From: Alphaproteobacteria bacterium UBA1303
Lineage (GTDB): Bacteria > Pseudomonadota > Alphaproteobacteria > Micropepsales > Micropepsaceae
NCBI GenBank assembly: GCA_002307315.1
Contig: DBTZ01000033.1
Coordinates: 1-44,657, forward strand
Length of the DNA: 44,657 nucleotides
Direction of reading: 5' to 3'
Shown here piece by piece: positions 25,246 to 33,463 of this stretch. The notes under the pieces are model-generated. The model made no database searches. It was given only the letters and a program-made list of their open reading frames with translations, and was not told where the DNA came from. Position 1 is the first letter of the stretch. Each line of letters begins with the position of its first letter. The position numbers and the translations under genes were made by a program.

Positions 25246-26055
25246 ATGCTTAAGTACGTTTTCATGTCTTTTGCACTCGCCGTTGCCTTGCCGGTCGGAG
25301 CACAAGGCGCGCCAGCCGGCGACGATTGTAAGGCGACGGCGACGGACCCCGCGGTCAATCGTCTGTCCGAGGCGGAAAAAGCTACGGGCTGGACCCTGCT
25401 GTGGGACGGCAAGACCTCCACGGGCTGGCGAAGCACCCGTTCGGATAGTTTCCCGCAAACCGGCTGGACCATGTGCGACGGCACCCTTGCCATTCACGAA
25501 CGGGGCGGCGAAGAATCGCGCGGCGGCGGCGACATCATCACGCGCGAACGCTATTCCGATTTTGAACTCAGCGTGGACTTCAAGATCACGCCCGGCGCCA
25601 ACAGCGGAATAAAGACCTTCGTGCAGGAAAACCTGTCGCCGATCGACAAAGTCACCGGCAAGCCGGTCGCCATCGGTTCCGGCATCGGCCTCGAATTCCA
25701 GGTCTTGGACGACGCACGCCACCCCGACGCGAAACTCGGACGCGACGGAGATCGCACGATCGGTTCATTCTACGACGTCATTCCCGCCGTCAAGGACAAG
25801 GAAGTCTTTGCGGTCGGGCAATGGAACAATGCCCGCATCCTGTCGAAGAACAAGCACGTCACCTTCTGGCTCAACGGGATGAAGACCGTCGAGTTCACGC
25901 GGGGATCGGCGGAGTATCGGGCCGCGGTGGCCTTAAGCAAGTTCAAGGACATTCCGGACTTCGGCGAATGGGCCGACGGACACATCCTTTTGCAGGATCA
26001 CGGCAACACCGTCTTCTATAGGAACATCAAGTTACGGAATCTATCCGGCCGCTAG
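25246..26055 (+). CDS. DUF1080 (3-keto-disaccharide hydrolase-type) exported protein
   Basis: The product is a 269-residue protein with a cleavable signal peptide (MLKYVFMSFALAVALPVGAQG). Its single beta-jelly-roll domain is of the DUF1080/PF06439 family: WTLLWDGKTSTGWR at the start, FELSVDFKITPGANSGI and EFQVLDD in the middle, GHILLQDHGNTVFYRNIKLR at the end. Members studied in Bacteroides and Agrobacterium-type pathways cleave 3-keto-glycosides made by Gfo/Idh/MocA dehydrogenases. The three such dehydrogenases downstream fit this role. It is the first gene of the cluster, with a good ribosome-binding site (AAGGGAG). The exact substrate is unknown. Confidence 0.87.
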   Translation: MLKYVFMSFALAVALPVGAQGAPAGDDCKATATDPAVNRLSEAEKATGWTLLWDGKTSTGWRSTRSDSFPQTGWTMCDGTLAIHERGGEESRGGGDIITRERYSDFELSVDFKITPGANSGIKTFVQENLSPIDKVTGKPVAIGSGIGLEFQVLDDARHPDAKLGRDGDRTIGSFYDVIPAVKDKEVFAVGQWNNARILSKNKHVTFWLNGMKTVEFTRGSAEYRAAVALSKFKDIPDFGEWADGHILLQDHGNTVFYRNIKLRNLSGR

Positions 26056-26057
26056 AT

Positions 26058-26945
26058 ATGCCGGTACGCGTGTACCATCATACTTTTTTTGCGATGAATA
26101 CTCGCTTCTCGCTGGTGTTCCCGGAGATCTCCGGGAACCTCGGGCGCATCTTGTCGCTCGAAGTCCGGCGATATGTCGATGCGCAAGAAGAGATGACGAG
26201 CCGCTTCCGCCAGGGTGCTTTGGCGCGGATCAACGCTCAAGCCTTTGACGGCGCAGCACGCGTTCCGAACGCGTTGTGGGACGTACTGATGCAGTGCCGG
26301 CGTCATTGGGAGCAAACATACGGTCTGTTCGATATTGCACTGGGGGCGTATCGCAGGCGGGCTTCCGATGCGCCGGCACGTTCTTCCCGCCCAACCGAAC
26401 ATGCCCGCCCGAATCGGCAATACGGGCTGGACAAGGTTGTCTTCGACGAGCGGGAGCAATCCGTCCGGTTTACCGCGCCCGGATTGGTTCTCGATCTGGG
26501 CGGCATCGGCAAAGGCTTGGCCCTTAAGGGCGTGAAGGCCATTCTGGAACGAAACGGCGTGGATCAAGCCTTCGTCAGTTTCGGCGAAAGCTCGATTTTA
26601 GCGCTCGGAGAACATCCCAACGGCGGTCCCTGGCACATCGGCCTTGCCGATGTCCCGAATACGGACCTGCCCTTGTCGAACGAGGCCATGTCCGTATCCG
26701 GGCAGACGCCGGGGCGCGAGCATATCGTCGATCCGCGAACCGGGGCCTGGGCAAACGGGCCGCGCATGCTAGCCGTCGTCGGCGAATGCCCGGTCGAAGC
26801 GGAAGTGCTGTCGACCGCTTTGTACATCGCCTCGCCCGCCGAACGCCCGCGCCTGCTTTCCCGGTATGGCAAGGTTCGGGTTCTGGACGTCCGCAGCGAC
26901 GCCGATTTTATTCCAACCCCGATTTACGAGGGGAGTGCCGTATGA
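26058..26945 (+). CDS. apbE: ApbE-family FMN transferase, no signal peptide
   Basis: The product belongs to the flavin transferase family that attaches FMN covalently to a Thr of a target flavoprotein, using FAD and Mg2+. The 295-residue protein has the N-terminal FFAMNTRFSL (family MGTxF position), LDLGGIGKGLALK (about residue 150), SFGESS and HIVDPRTG. Unlike most ApbE proteins it has no visible signal peptide or lipobox, so it may act in the cytosol. No obvious covalent-flavin target is encoded in the cluster. The start is two bases after the DUF1080 stop, and its own stop overlaps the next ATG (ATGA). Confidence 0.87.
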   Translation: MPVRVYHHTFFAMNTRFSLVFPEISGNLGRILSLEVRRYVDAQEEMTSRFRQGALARINAQAFDGAARVPNALWDVLMQCRRHWEQTYGLFDIALGAYRRRASDAPARSSRPTEHARPNRQYGLDKVVFDEREQSVRFTAPGLVLDLGGIGKGLALKGVKAILERNGVDQAFVSFGESSILALGEHPNGGPWHIGLADVPNTDLPLSNEAMSVSGQTPGREHIVDPRTGAWANGPRMLAVVGECPVEAEVLSTALYIASPAERPRLLSRYGKVRVLDVRSDADFIPTPIYEGSAV

Positions 26946-28240
26946 CCGACGAAATCCCAGACATCGACTTGGCCGTTCACGGCCGGACCGAACATCGCCG
27001 CGAGGTTTTGAAAAAATTGGCCGGTGGGATCGCCGGTTCGGCGCTGCTCGGCACTTTGCCGTGGTTTGCGCCGCTGCAGGCAGCCCCGGCGGGCGGCGCC
27101 CCTTCCGACCGGGTGCGGGTCGGCATCATCGGCCCCGGTTCGCGCGGGCAATTTCTGCTTGAACATTTGCTGCATACGCCCGCCGTTGAAATAGCGGCCC
27201 TTTGCGACGTGTATCAACCCCATCTCGACGACGGCCAACGCGCGATCGGCAAGCCGGTTGCGCAATATAAGGACTATCGCCGGCTGCTGGAGGATACGAG
27301 CATCGATGCGGTGGTCATCGCGACGCCGCTGTATTTGCACGCCCCCATGTGTCTGGCGGCGTTCGACGCCGGAAAAAGCGTCTATTGCGAAAAAAGTCTC
27401 GCCCTGACCATCGACGATTGCAAAGCCGTGGCACGGGCGGCGGCTAACAGTACGAAGACGTTTCAGATCGGCCACCAGCGGCTTTTCCACCGCAGCACCT
27501 TATATGCGCTAAAGCAGGTGATGGCGGGCGATCTGGGACCGATTACGCAAATCAGGGCCTATTGGCACCGGAACACCGCCTGGCGCCGCCCGGTGCCCTC
27601 TGCGGATTTGGAGGCGCTGTTCAACTGGCGCCTCTACCGCAAATATTCGGCCGGGCTGATGACCGAGCTGGCCTCGCATCATCTGCACGTGGCGAACTGG
27701 TTTCTCGATGCGCATCCGCTTGCCTGCGTCGGATACGGCAGCATCAACTACTGGAAGGACGGCCGCGACGTTTTCGACAACGTCAACGTCATCTACAAAT
27801 ATCCCAAGGGCGTTTCGTTCGTTTACGATTCCTTGAGCAGCAACCGGTTCTACGGATTGGAAGTCCAATTGTTGGGGCCGAAAGGCACCCTCGAACTGGA
27901 GACGGCGAAATACTACAGCGAAAATCCGCCCCCTGCTCCGGGGATCGTTCAGTTGATCAACCAGATCGAAAAGGGCACCCTCGAAGCCGTCCCCATCGGC
28001 GGCCCCAGTTGGGTGCCCGACCTCAAGAAAGACACCAAGGGCACTCCATTGCCGGAAGATCCCGATCGCGACGACGGCACCGGCCTATCTTTGGCGGCAT
28101 TCGTCAATGCGGTGCGCCTCGGTCGGAGGGCGCCATACATGATCGATCACGCCTATCGGTCCGGGGTCGCCGCGCTCATGGGCGTAATGGCGATGGAAGA
28201 ACAACGGGAAGTGCAATGGCCTGGAAACTACTCCGCATGA
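26942..28240 (+). CDS. Tat-exported Gfo/Idh/MocA oxidoreductase 1
   Basis: The product is an NAD(P)-dependent sugar oxidoreductase of the glucose-fructose oxidoreductase family, 432 residues. A Tat signal (HRREVLKKLAGG then hydrophobic stretch to about residue 45) suggests export with bound cofactor, as in Zymomonas GFOR. The Rossmann motif is VGIIGPGSRGQ. The usual EKP motif reads CEKSLAL, with Ser in place of the conserved Pro. The catalytic region is AGLMTELASHHLHVANWF. Together with the DUF1080 protein it may oxidise the C3 hydroxyl of a glycoside. It overlaps apbE and the next small gene by four bases each. Confidence 0.88.
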   Translation: MTDEIPDIDLAVHGRTEHRREVLKKLAGGIAGSALLGTLPWFAPLQAAPAGGAPSDRVRVGIIGPGSRGQFLLEHLLHTPAVEIAALCDVYQPHLDDGQRAIGKPVAQYKDYRRLLEDTSIDAVVIATPLYLHAPMCLAAFDAGKSVYCEKSLALTIDDCKAVARAAANSTKTFQIGHQRLFHRSTLYALKQVMAGDLGPITQIRAYWHRNTAWRRPVPSADLEALFNWRLYRKYSAGLMTELASHHLHVANWFLDAHPLACVGYGSINYWKDGRDVFDNVNVIYKYPKGVSFVYDSLSSNRFYGLEVQLLGPKGTLELETAKYYSENPPPAPGIVQLINQIEKGTLEAVPIGGPSWVPDLKKDTKGTPLPEDPDRDDGTGLSLAAFVNAVRLGRRAPYMIDHAYRSGVAALMGVMAMEEQREVQWPGNYSA

Positions 28241-28503
28241 GAAAAATCGTCCTTCCGCTTCCCGATTTGCGGAAGGAAAGCTTCATTCTGCTGGGCTGTG
28301 CGCTCTTTGCGTGCGCCTTGAACGTCTATGCCATCGTCGCCTTCAAGACCCCGTGGACCGAGTTGGTCACGTCCTGGCCCTGGGTGCTGGGATTGACCAT
28401 CGTGTCGTACGGCGTTCTGTGCGCTTGCCGCATTTTCAAATGCGGAGTTCTGTACGTGAAAAAAATCATCATCCGTCAACCGAACCTGGGAAGGAAATCA
28501 TGA
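28237..28503 (+). CDS. Small membrane protein with two helices, in the Gfo/Idh operon
   Basis: This is an 88-residue protein I do not recognise by name. Two hydrophobic helices are evident: about residues 17-38 (ESFILLGCALFACALNVYAI) and 50-71 (WPWVLGLTIVSYGVLCACRI). A basic tail ends in RQPNLGRKS. The ATG at 28237 overlaps the upstream stop as ATGA, and its own stop overlaps the next ATG the same way, which strongly supports real translation. The frame is open far upstream inside the preceding gene, so the short gene is easily missed. It may anchor or chaperone the neighbouring oxidoreductases; this is inference. Confidence 0.75.
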   Translation: MRKIVLPLPDLRKESFILLGCALFACALNVYAIVAFKTPWTELVTSWPWVLGLTIVSYGVLCACRIFKCGVLYVKKIIIRQPNLGRKS

Positions 28504-29897
28504 CCACTCATCCTAACCGCCGGACGATTCTCTCCGGCATCGCCGCCGGTGCCGTTTGCACGATCGCAAACCCAGCGCTGCTTCGGGCGGATACGTTGGG
28601 CGAAAAGATCAATATCGCCTGCTGCGGCATCGGCGGGCGCGGTGCCGACGTGATCAGGGGCTTACACGCCACCGGTCTCGTCAACGTCGTTGCCCTGTGC
28701 GATACGCATCTCGGCTCGCCGCAAACCGCCGCGATCCTCAACATGTTCCCCAATGCACGGACGTTCCGCGACTTCCGCAAGATGTTCGATCAAATGGAGA
28801 AAGAGTTCGTTGCCGTCAGCATCGGCACGCCGGACTTTTCCCACTTCCCGATCGCCATGCGCTCCATGGCCGCCGGCAAGCATATCTACTGCGAAAAGCC
28901 GATGGGGCACAGCTTCCACCAAATTCAGCTGATGATGAATGCGGAAAAGACCTACAAGGTATCCGCCCAAATGGGGAACCAGGGGCATTCCGGACAGGGA
29001 TATTTTCAGTTCGAAACCTGGGTCAAGGCCGGCATCATCAAGGACGTGACCAAAATCACCGCCTTCATGAACAGCCCGCGGCGCTGGCACGGCAAGGCCT
29101 TCGGCGACTATCTGCCCGAACAGCCCATCCCCGAAGGCCTCGACTTCGATACTTGGCTGGCAACGGCGGTTCCGCACCCCTACAACCAAGCCTACATGGT
29201 CGGCGAATGGCGGTCCTGGTACGATTTCGGCAACGGGGCACTGGGCGATTGGGGCGCCCACATTTTCGACAACGCGCACCAATTTCTCAAGCTGGGTCTG
29301 CCGACCGTTGTCGAGTCGACCTATATGAACGGCTTTAGCCCGGTGATCTACCCGCAAAACGCCACGTTGAAATTCAGCTTCCCGAAGCGGGGAAAATTGC
29401 CGCCGCTCGAATTGACCTGGTACGAGGGGCAACAGAATTTTCCCCCTCTGCCGGACAATTTCGGAACCTCCGTGGTCGACCCCAACATTCCGCCGCCCAC
29501 CTCGGGCGTCATCGAAACCAAGAAACTGGCGCCGGGCAAAGTCATCTACGGCGACGGCTTGATCTTCAAGGGCGGATCGCACGCCAGCGAACTGGAAATC
29601 ATCGGCGGAGAGCGGCAGAAGGATGTCATGGCGCATCTGCCCGAGGTGCCGATGAGCCCGTCCGATCACTTCCTCAACTTCGTGCGCGCCTGCAAGGGCG
29701 AAGAGAAATGCCGGTCGAGTTTCGCCGTGGCCGGCCCGCTATGCCAGGCTATGGCCCTGGGCATTATCGCCCAGCGGCTGAACACCAAGGTCGTCTTCGA
29801 CCCGGTGAAGAAAAAAATCGTCAATAACGACATGGCGGACGCTCTTCTTCGCGGCACCCCTCCCCGCAAGGAATGGGAACAGTACTACAAGCTTTAA
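28500..29897 (+). CDS. Tat-exported Gfo/Idh/MocA oxidoreductase 2
   Basis: The product is a 465-residue sugar oxidoreductase. It has a twin-arginine signal (NRRTILSGIAAGAVC), Rossmann motif INIACCGIGGRGAD, a standard CEKPMGHS motif and the catalytic region LGDWGAHIFDNAHQFL. The long C-terminal beta-sheet domain with SDHFLNFVRACKGEEKCRS is typical of the large Gfo/Idh proteins found in polysaccharide-degrading bacteria. The start at 28500 has GGAAGGAAA upstream and an ATGA overlap with the small membrane-protein gene; an upstream extension of the frame is not family-like. It probably works on the same glycoside or keto-sugar as its neighbours. Confidence 0.9.
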   Translation: MTTHPNRRTILSGIAAGAVCTIANPALLRADTLGEKINIACCGIGGRGADVIRGLHATGLVNVVALCDTHLGSPQTAAILNMFPNARTFRDFRKMFDQMEKEFVAVSIGTPDFSHFPIAMRSMAAGKHIYCEKPMGHSFHQIQLMMNAEKTYKVSAQMGNQGHSGQGYFQFETWVKAGIIKDVTKITAFMNSPRRWHGKAFGDYLPEQPIPEGLDFDTWLATAVPHPYNQAYMVGEWRSWYDFGNGALGDWGAHIFDNAHQFLKLGLPTVVESTYMNGFSPVIYPQNATLKFSFPKRGKLPPLELTWYEGQQNFPPLPDNFGTSVVDPNIPPPTSGVIETKKLAPGKVIYGDGLIFKGGSHASELEIIGGERQKDVMAHLPEVPMSPSDHFLNFVRACKGEEKCRSSFAVAGPLCQAMALGIIAQRLNTKVVFDPVKKKIVNNDMADALLRGTPPRKEWEQYYKL

Positions 29898-29911
29898 GCC
29901 CTAAGCGCTTA

Positions 29912-29955
29912 CCCCGGAGCACGTCACCGCCGGATGGCGGCGATTTGCTCCGGGG
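29912..29955 (+). other. Intercistronic stem-loop between oxidoreductase genes 2 and 3
   Basis: CCCCGGAGCA and TGCTCCGGGG form a perfect 10-bp stem around an inner ACCGCC-GGAT-GGCGGC hairpin. There is no T-run, so it is not a standard terminator. It could stabilise the upstream message, act as a processing site or terminate weakly, setting different levels for gene 3. Confidence 0.6.
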
Positions 29956-30052
29956 ATCGGAGTGCCGTCTTCACCCCAAAACCGTGATACAGTCGAACAA
30001 AAGAGTCGTTACGGCCGCGGCGCAAAGACGCCGAAACCTTGGAGAGGAACCG

Positions 30053-31204
30053 ATGAGCCAAACCGTAAACCGCAGAGCCTTGTTGATGGCCGCAGGCGCC
30101 ATGGGCGCCATGCCGGCATTCGCCGCCGATCCCGCCAAAGCCGCCGGGGAGGAAACCGCACCGGCCGGTTTCGACGCCGCCCCCTTCGGCAAACAGACCG
30201 TCGCCTTTGCGGTCATTGGGCTCGATCACTATCATATTATGGGCATGACCGCCGCGATCATACGGGGCGGCGGCAAGTTGAAGAAGGTTTTCGCGACCGA
30301 TCCCAAGCAAATTGCCGATTTTCGCAAGCTGTTCGGCGACATCCCGCTGGCCAAAAGCGAAGCGGACATTCTCAACGACAAGACCATCAAGCTGGTCTGC
30401 GGCGCACCCATTCCCGATTTGCGCGCCCCGCTCGGCATTCGCGTGATGAAGGCCGGCAAGGACTATCTTTCCGACAAGCCGGCCATCACCTCGCTCGAAC
30501 AGTTGGCCGAGGTGCGGAAAACCGTTGCCGAGACCAAGCGTAAGTTCGCGATCATGTATTCCGAGCGTCTCGAAGTGAAAGCGGCGATCCAGGCCGGTTA
30601 TTTCGTCGACCAAGGCGCCATCGGCAAGGTGATTCAAACGGTCAACCTCGCCCCGCATCAAATCAACAGCGTTTCGCGGCCCGACTGGTTTTGGCACACG
30701 CAGCGTTACGGCGGCATCTTGACCGACATCGGTTCGCACCAGATCGAGCAGTTTCTCTATTTTACCAAATCTACCAACGCGCGCGTCGTCGCCTCGCAGG
30801 CCGGCAATGTCGCCCATCCGCAATATCCCGAATTCGAGGATTTCGGCGACATGGTTGCGGTCGGCAACGGCGGCACCGGCTATATCCGCGTCGATTGGTT
30901 TACCCCGGACGGGCTCGGCGTGTGGGGCGACGGACGTCTATTCCTGCTCGGCACCGAAGGCTACATCGAGCTGCGCAAATATGCCGACATTGCCGGCCGG
31001 CCGGGCGGCAACCATCTCTTTCTGGTCGACAAAAAAGGCGTACGGTTCGTCGATTGCAGCAACGTGGTGCTGCCGTTCGGGCCGCAATTCGTCTCGGACA
31101 TCCTCCATCGCACCGAGACGGCGCAAAACCAGGAAGAAGCCTTGCTCACCGCCGAGCTGGTTCTTACGGCGCAGAAGCTTGCCGCCAAACCGGTCATCGC
31201 CTAA
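30053..31204 (+). CDS. Tat-exported Gfo/Idh/MocA-like protein 3 with altered nucleotide motif
   Basis: The product is a 383-residue protein with a Tat-type signal (NRRALLMAAGAMGAM...AFAAD). The fold is Gfo/Idh/MocA, but the usual GxGxxG is replaced by FAVIGLDHYHIMGM, EKP reads SDKPAITS, and the catalytic-type region is GGILTDIGSHQIEQFLYF. Such divergent members often accompany active oxidoreductases and may act as isomerases or lyases rather than simple dehydrogenases. The start has GGAGAGGAAC just upstream. It is the last gene of the cluster, separated from gene 2 by a stem-loop and followed by a terminator. Confidence 0.85.
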   Translation: MSQTVNRRALLMAAGAMGAMPAFAADPAKAAGEETAPAGFDAAPFGKQTVAFAVIGLDHYHIMGMTAAIIRGGGKLKKVFATDPKQIADFRKLFGDIPLAKSEADILNDKTIKLVCGAPIPDLRAPLGIRVMKAGKDYLSDKPAITSLEQLAEVRKTVAETKRKFAIMYSERLEVKAAIQAGYFVDQGAIGKVIQTVNLAPHQINSVSRPDWFWHTQRYGGILTDIGSHQIEQFLYFTKSTNARVVASQAGNVAHPQYPEFEDFGDMVAVGNGGTGYIRVDWFTPDGLGVWGDGRLFLLGTEGYIELRKYADIAGRPGGNHLFLVDKKGVRFVDCSNVVLPFGPQFVSDILHRTETAQNQEEALLTAELVLTAQKLAAKPVIA

Positions 31205-31216
31205 TCGGGATGACCC

Positions 31217-31259
31217 GCATGCCTCTGCGCGAAAAAAACCGCGCAAGGCATGCGTTTTT
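31217..31259 (+). terminator. Rho-independent terminator closing the sugar cluster
   Basis: GCATGCCT...TGCGCG pairs with CGCGCA-AGGCATGC around a short A-rich loop (one unpaired base), followed by GTTTTTG. It starts 13 bases after the stop of the third oxidoreductase gene. The convergent minus-strand gene ends just to the right. Confidence 0.8.
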
Positions 31260-31280
31260 GTGTGCAGCGCGCCGGCAGGA

Positions 31281-31952
31281 TTACGTTCCGCACACCTTTA
31301 GCTGATTTCGCTGCTTTCCCGCCTCGTCGAAATTGTCCGGCTCCAGCCAGGCAAGGAAGCCGGCCGCGATCGCCGGCCAATCCGCGTCCGTCATGGCGAA
31401 CCACGCCGTATCGCGGGATTCTCCTTTCACCACCATATGCCGGCGGAAGATCCCTTCGAAGCGGAAACCGAAACGCAACGCCGCGCGCCTCGACGGTTCG
31501 TTGAAGGCGTTGCATTTCCACTCGAACCGCCGATAGCCGAGATCTTCGAAGACATGGCGGGCGAACAGATAAAGCGCTTCGGTAGCGACGCGGGTTCTGG
31601 CGATGGCGGGGCCCCACAGCACATTGCCGACCTCGATGACGCCGTGGTTCGGCACGATGCGCATCAAGGCTTGGCGCCCCTCGGCGCGCCAGGTCCGGCG
31701 GTCGACGACGGCAAAGAACAGAGGATCGTCGGACGCGACGGCCTTGGCCATCCAGGCATCGAACTCCGCCGCATCGCGGGGCGGATGTTCGGGCAGATAG
31801 CGAAACCGCGCCGGGGCGCCCGGAGCGGCGGCGCCTTGATAAAGATCGCGGGCGTGACGCGCCTCCAGCGGTTCCAGCCGCGCATAGCGGCCTTCCAGCG
31901 CGATGCGCCGCGGCAAGGGCGCGCCCTTCCAGTCCGCTAGATCGACCGTCAT
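31281..31952 (-). CDS. GNAT-family N-acetyltransferase (RimJ/RimL-like)
   Basis: The product is a 223-residue acetyl-CoA-dependent acetyltransferase of the RimJ/RimL type (acetyltransf_3). It has RYARLEPLEARHARDLY near the N-terminus, VGNVLWGPAIARTRVATEAL (acetyl-CoA loop) in the middle and EWKCNAFNEPSRRAALRFGF towards the end, all typical of the family. ATG 31952 overlaps the folD stop as ATGA, so it is the last gene of the sox-folD unit. The frame extends further upstream within folD but not in a family-like way. The substrate is unknown. Confidence 0.83.
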   Translation of the reverse strand: MTVDLADWKGAPLPRRIALEGRYARLEPLEARHARDLYQGAAAPGAPARFRYLPEHPPRDAAEFDAWMAKAVASDDPLFFAVVDRRTWRAEGRQALMRIVPNHGVIEVGNVLWGPAIARTRVATEALYLFARHVFEDLGYRRFEWKCNAFNEPSRRAALRFGFRFEGIFRRHMVVKGESRDTAWFAMTDADWPAIAAGFLAWLEPDNFDEAGKQRNQLKVCGT

Positions 31953-32833
31953 ACTTGAGGAATATCCAGCCCGGTCTGCGCCGCGGCAGCAATCAAGGTG
32001 TTGCGCATCAGGCAGATGATGGTCATGGCGCCCACCCCGCCGGGGACCGGCGTGATGTGACCGGCCACGGCCTTGGCTTCGTCGTAGGCGACATCGCCGA
32101 CCAGCTTGGTCTTGCCCTCGCCTGCCGGCACCCGGTTGATGCCGACGTCGATCACCGTGGCACCGGGTTTCACCCAATCGCCCTTGACGAACTCCGGCTT
32201 GCCGATGGCGGCGACCAGAATGTCGGCCCGGCGGCAAAGCGCGGGCAGATCGCGGCTTTTCGAATGCGCCATGGTCACGGTGGCGTTGGCGGCCAAAAGA
32301 AGCTGCGCCGCCGGCTTGCCGAACAGCAGCGAACGGCCGATCACCAGCGCATCCATGCCGGCAATATCGCCCAGCGTCGCTTTCAGCAAAATCATCATGC
32401 CCTTGGGCGTGCAGGAAACCAGTTTCGCCCGCCCCGACAGCAAAAGTCCGGCATTGGCGGGGGTCAGGGCATCGACATCCTTGGCGGGATCGAGGGTATC
32501 GAGCACCGCTTCGTCGCGAATCTGTTTCGGCAGCGGCATCTGCACCAGAATGCCGTGTACCGACCTATCGTCATTGAGCCGGCGAACCTCAGCCAGCACC
32601 GCCGCCTCGCTCGCGTCGGCGGCCAGATGCGCATGCACCGAATTGAAGCCGATCGCTTCGGCGGTCTTGTTTTTGTTGCGGACATAGACCTCGCTGGCGG
32701 GATCGTTGCCGACCAGCACCGTAGCCAAACCGGGAACCAGCCCATGCACCGCCTTAAGGCGGGCGGTTTCTTCGATCAATTGCTGACGCAAAGCTGCGGC
32801 ATGCAACTTGCCGTCGATGATGGCTGCAGGCAT
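31949..32833 (-). CDS. folD: FolD, methylene-THF dehydrogenase/cyclohydrolase
   Basis: This bifunctional cytosolic enzyme oxidises 5,10-methylene-tetrahydrofolate to 10-formyl-THF with NADP+. The 294-residue protein has the catalytic YVRNKNK (YxxxK), GILVQMPLPKQ, the Rossmann segment VIGRSLLFGKP and the C-terminal signature PGGVGAMTI. It follows soxG by 33 bases. This fits the cluster: the upstream tetramer makes methylene-THF from N-methyl groups, and FolD takes it onward. It is usually a housekeeping gene, so its place here might be the only copy or a dedicated second one. Confidence 0.95.
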   Translation of the reverse strand: MPAAIIDGKLHAAALRQQLIEETARLKAVHGLVPGLATVLVGNDPASEVYVRNKNKTAEAIGFNSVHAHLAADASEAAVLAEVRRLNDDRSVHGILVQMPLPKQIRDEAVLDTLDPAKDVDALTPANAGLLLSGRAKLVSCTPKGMMILLKATLGDIAGMDALVIGRSLLFGKPAAQLLLAANATVTMAHSKSRDLPALCRRADILVAAIGKPEFVKGDWVKPGATVIDVGINRVPAGEGKTKLVGDVAYDEAKAVAGHITPVPGGVGAMTIICLMRNTLIAAAAQTGLDIPQV

Positions 32834-32866
32834 CGATTACCTCAAAGGGTTACACGTCGGGAAAGA

Positions 32867-33463
32867 TTACGTCAGCTCGAAACCGTATTCCACCGCGCTG
32901 GCCGCCAAAGCCCGGACAAAAGCGGGCGCATAGCTGCGCGCCACGGCGAAACGGTAGGTCGGTGCAGTGTCGGTTTGCCAGAATGTCGTGCCGATCAACG
33001 CCGCCGAGGTGGTGGCGGCGCTGCCCGCCGAAAAGACCGCCGGATCGATGTCGACGATCAGCAGCTTGGCGAGCGCATCGCGCACCTTAAGGCCGGACAG
33101 TTCGAACACCACCGAGCCGTCGCTCTGATCGCAGGCGGAGCCGTTGGCGCCGAGAAAGGCTTTAAGCCGCTCCAGCAACGCCTCGCCGGAGATGCCCTCC
33201 GCCGCCACGGTCCACCGCCCCGGGCCGATGCCGATAAAGCCGATGCCGTCGACGGCGACATATTGGGCGCCGGCAGGAAGCGCGATACCGATCCCGGCCG
33301 CCAGGGCGGCGGCCAGCGCGGGCGCGGCGCCGCGTCCGGCGGTGAGCGTCGCCAAGGCAAGATCGAGCCGTTTGGCCTTGACGCCGGGCGCTTGGGTATC
33401 GGCGCCGTAGCGGCCGGGCGCGAGCGGCTGGTCGGGAAGCAGAGAAGCGAGAAGGTCAGACAC
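32867..33463 (-). CDS. soxG: Sarcosine oxidase gamma subunit-like (SoxG/MgdD)
   Basis: This is the small structural subunit of a heterotetrameric N-methyl amino acid oxidising enzyme. It has 198 residues, close to the 200 or so of known SoxG, and resembles a GcvT-like fold in PGRWTVAAEG and the SDGSVVFELSG region. The start is GTG 33463 (VSDLLASLL), overlapping the soxA stop by eight bases; longer upstream frames fall inside soxA. The operon order B-D-A-G matches classical sox operons. The same subunit type occurs in N-methylglutamate dehydrogenase. Confidence 0.85.
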   Translation of the reverse strand: MSDLLASLLPDQPLAPGRYGADTQAPGVKAKRLDLALATLTAGRGAAPALAAALAAGIGIALPAGAQYVAVDGIGFIGIGPGRWTVAAEGISGEALLERLKAFLGANGSACDQSDGSVVFELSGLKVRDALAKLLIVDIDPAVFSAGSAATTSAALIGTTFWQTDTAPTYRFAVARSYAPAFVRALAASAVEYGFELT

